Assembly: GCA_035649275.1 (NCBI GenBank)
Contig: DASRJW010000038.1
Span: 1-6,141, forward strand
Direction of reading: 5' to 3'
From: Candidatus Krumholzibacteriia bacterium
GTDB taxonomy: Bacteria > Krumholzibacteriota > Krumholzibacteriia > G020349025
Length of the DNA stretch: 6,141 bases
This document shows positions 5,811-6,141 of the stretch, piece by piece. The notes beneath the pieces are model-generated. The model worked only from the letters and a program-made list of their open reading frames with translations. It ran no database searches and had not been told where the DNA came from. Both the position numbers and the translations under genes were made by a program. How positions within the stretch are numbered: the stretch's first letter is position 1; each line of letters starts with the position of its first letter.

Positions 5811-6141
5811 ACACGATCTCGGCAGGAGCGAGGGCGAGAACGGCGCCGGCAGTCTCATCGCCAGCCGCCATCGCGGCCTTGCTTGCCTCCACACTCTGGC
5901 CGGCCTCGTCGCGACAGACGCGGAGCACGCGGCGCCCCCGTGCCGCCTGCGGCAAGGCGAGAGTCTGCGGCGATCGCCAGTCCTTGTTGAGGGCGATGAA
6001 GGCGTTCGGTGCCGCGCGTCGCGGCGTCACGGGCACCTCTCGGTGTTCCATCACCACATCTCGGCGCTCCGTCACCGCATCTCGCCGCTCCGTCATTGCA
6101 CTTCGTCGCTCCGGGTTCGTACCTCGCTCCAGAAGGAGGGT
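5800..6141 (-). CDS. Unidentified protein, C-terminal part (runs off the window)
   Basis: The frame is open from the window edge to TGA 5802-5800, giving 113 residues here. Coding is supported by the high G/C at third positions over residues such as NAFIALNKDWRSPQTLALPQ and by a sensible hydrophobic end (GAVLALAPAEIVYLV). That ending, a short strand after a Leu/Ala/Pro stretch, resembles the beta-sandwich tail of some glycoside hydrolases, but this is only a weak resemblance and I do not name a family. The first ~35 residues visible are a seven-residue repeat (ERRSAMT, ERRDAVT, ERRDVVM, EHREVPV) encoded by 21-base tandem repeats. If the gene starts at the ATG at 6096-6094 it would be a 98-residue protein; no good ribosome site precedes that ATG. 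It could be a real gene end, a short gene or a decayed remnant. It converges on the ferredoxin-MBL gene, with a 102-base gap. Confidence 0.45.
   Translation of the reverse strand, partial: TLLLERGTNPERRSAMTERRDAVTERRDVVMEHREVPVTPRRAAPNAFIALNKDWRSPQTLALPQAARGRRVLRVCRDEAGQSVEASKAAMAAGDETAGAVLALAPAEIVYLV
5805..5821. repeat. Short perfect inverted repeat at the end of the minus-strand gene
   Basis: CGAGAT (5805-5810) and ATCTCG (5816-5821) flank a 5-base loop and overlap the last codons of the minus-strand reading frame. The stem could act as part of a bidirectional transcription end between convergent genes, but there is no T-run on either side, so I do not call it a terminator. Confidence 0.3.
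6039..6122. repeat. Four degenerate 21-base tandem repeats
   Basis: Units begin at 6039, 6060, 6081 and 6102, with a consensus near CTCGGCGCTCCGTCACCGCAT. The second and third are most alike and the first and fourth have drifted. The period is a multiple of three, so read on the minus strand it gives a seven-residue repeat (T/M-E-R/H-R-D/E-x-V). This suits a coding tandem repeat that expanded by slippage, but the block could also be non-coding. Confidence 0.65.

Overview
The window is very GC-rich (strong G/C at third codon positions), densely packed and bacterial, with short intergenic gaps and no RNA genes, CRISPR array, transposase or integrase that I can see. It suggests a free-living, soil- or sediment-type high-GC bacterium (myxobacterial, acidobacterial or gemmatimonad-like lineages would fit). 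The sequence alone does not settle the phylum.

Layout. At 1-317 (+) is the C-terminal end of an ABC-2/NatB-type transporter permease entering from the left. It converges on a minus-strand pair: a transaldolase-family protein (2175-895) followed after 47 bases by a small DinB/YfiT-type metalloprotein (847-368). Upstream of these, also on the minus strand, lies a SufR-like winged-helix regulator with a C-terminal cysteine cluster (3001-2288). It is transcribed divergently from a plus-strand pair: a 577-residue protein with an N-terminal Rieske [2Fe-2S] domain and a long, repetitive, histidine-bearing helical region (3096-4829), then, 7 bases later, a [4Fe-4S] ferredoxin fused to a metallo-beta-lactamase-fold domain (4837-5697). 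The right end (5698-6141) holds three degenerate ~30-base direct repeats, the C-terminal part of an unidentified minus-strand gene, and a block of 21-base tandem repeats.

How it fits together. The regulator, Rieske and ferredoxin-MBL genes look like one iron-sulfur-themed module. The gap between the divergent genes carries the inverted repeat CAAG-N6-CTTG, with the same geometry as the CAAC-N6-GTTG sites known for cyanobacterial SufR. I infer a self-regulated, Fe-S- or redox-sensing switch controlling a two-protein redox enzyme system whose substrate is unknown. The transaldolase and DinB genes may be co-transcribed with the regulator or run from their own promoter, and their link to the Fe-S module is unproven. 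The least described part of the window is the four-repeat helical region behind the Rieske domain.
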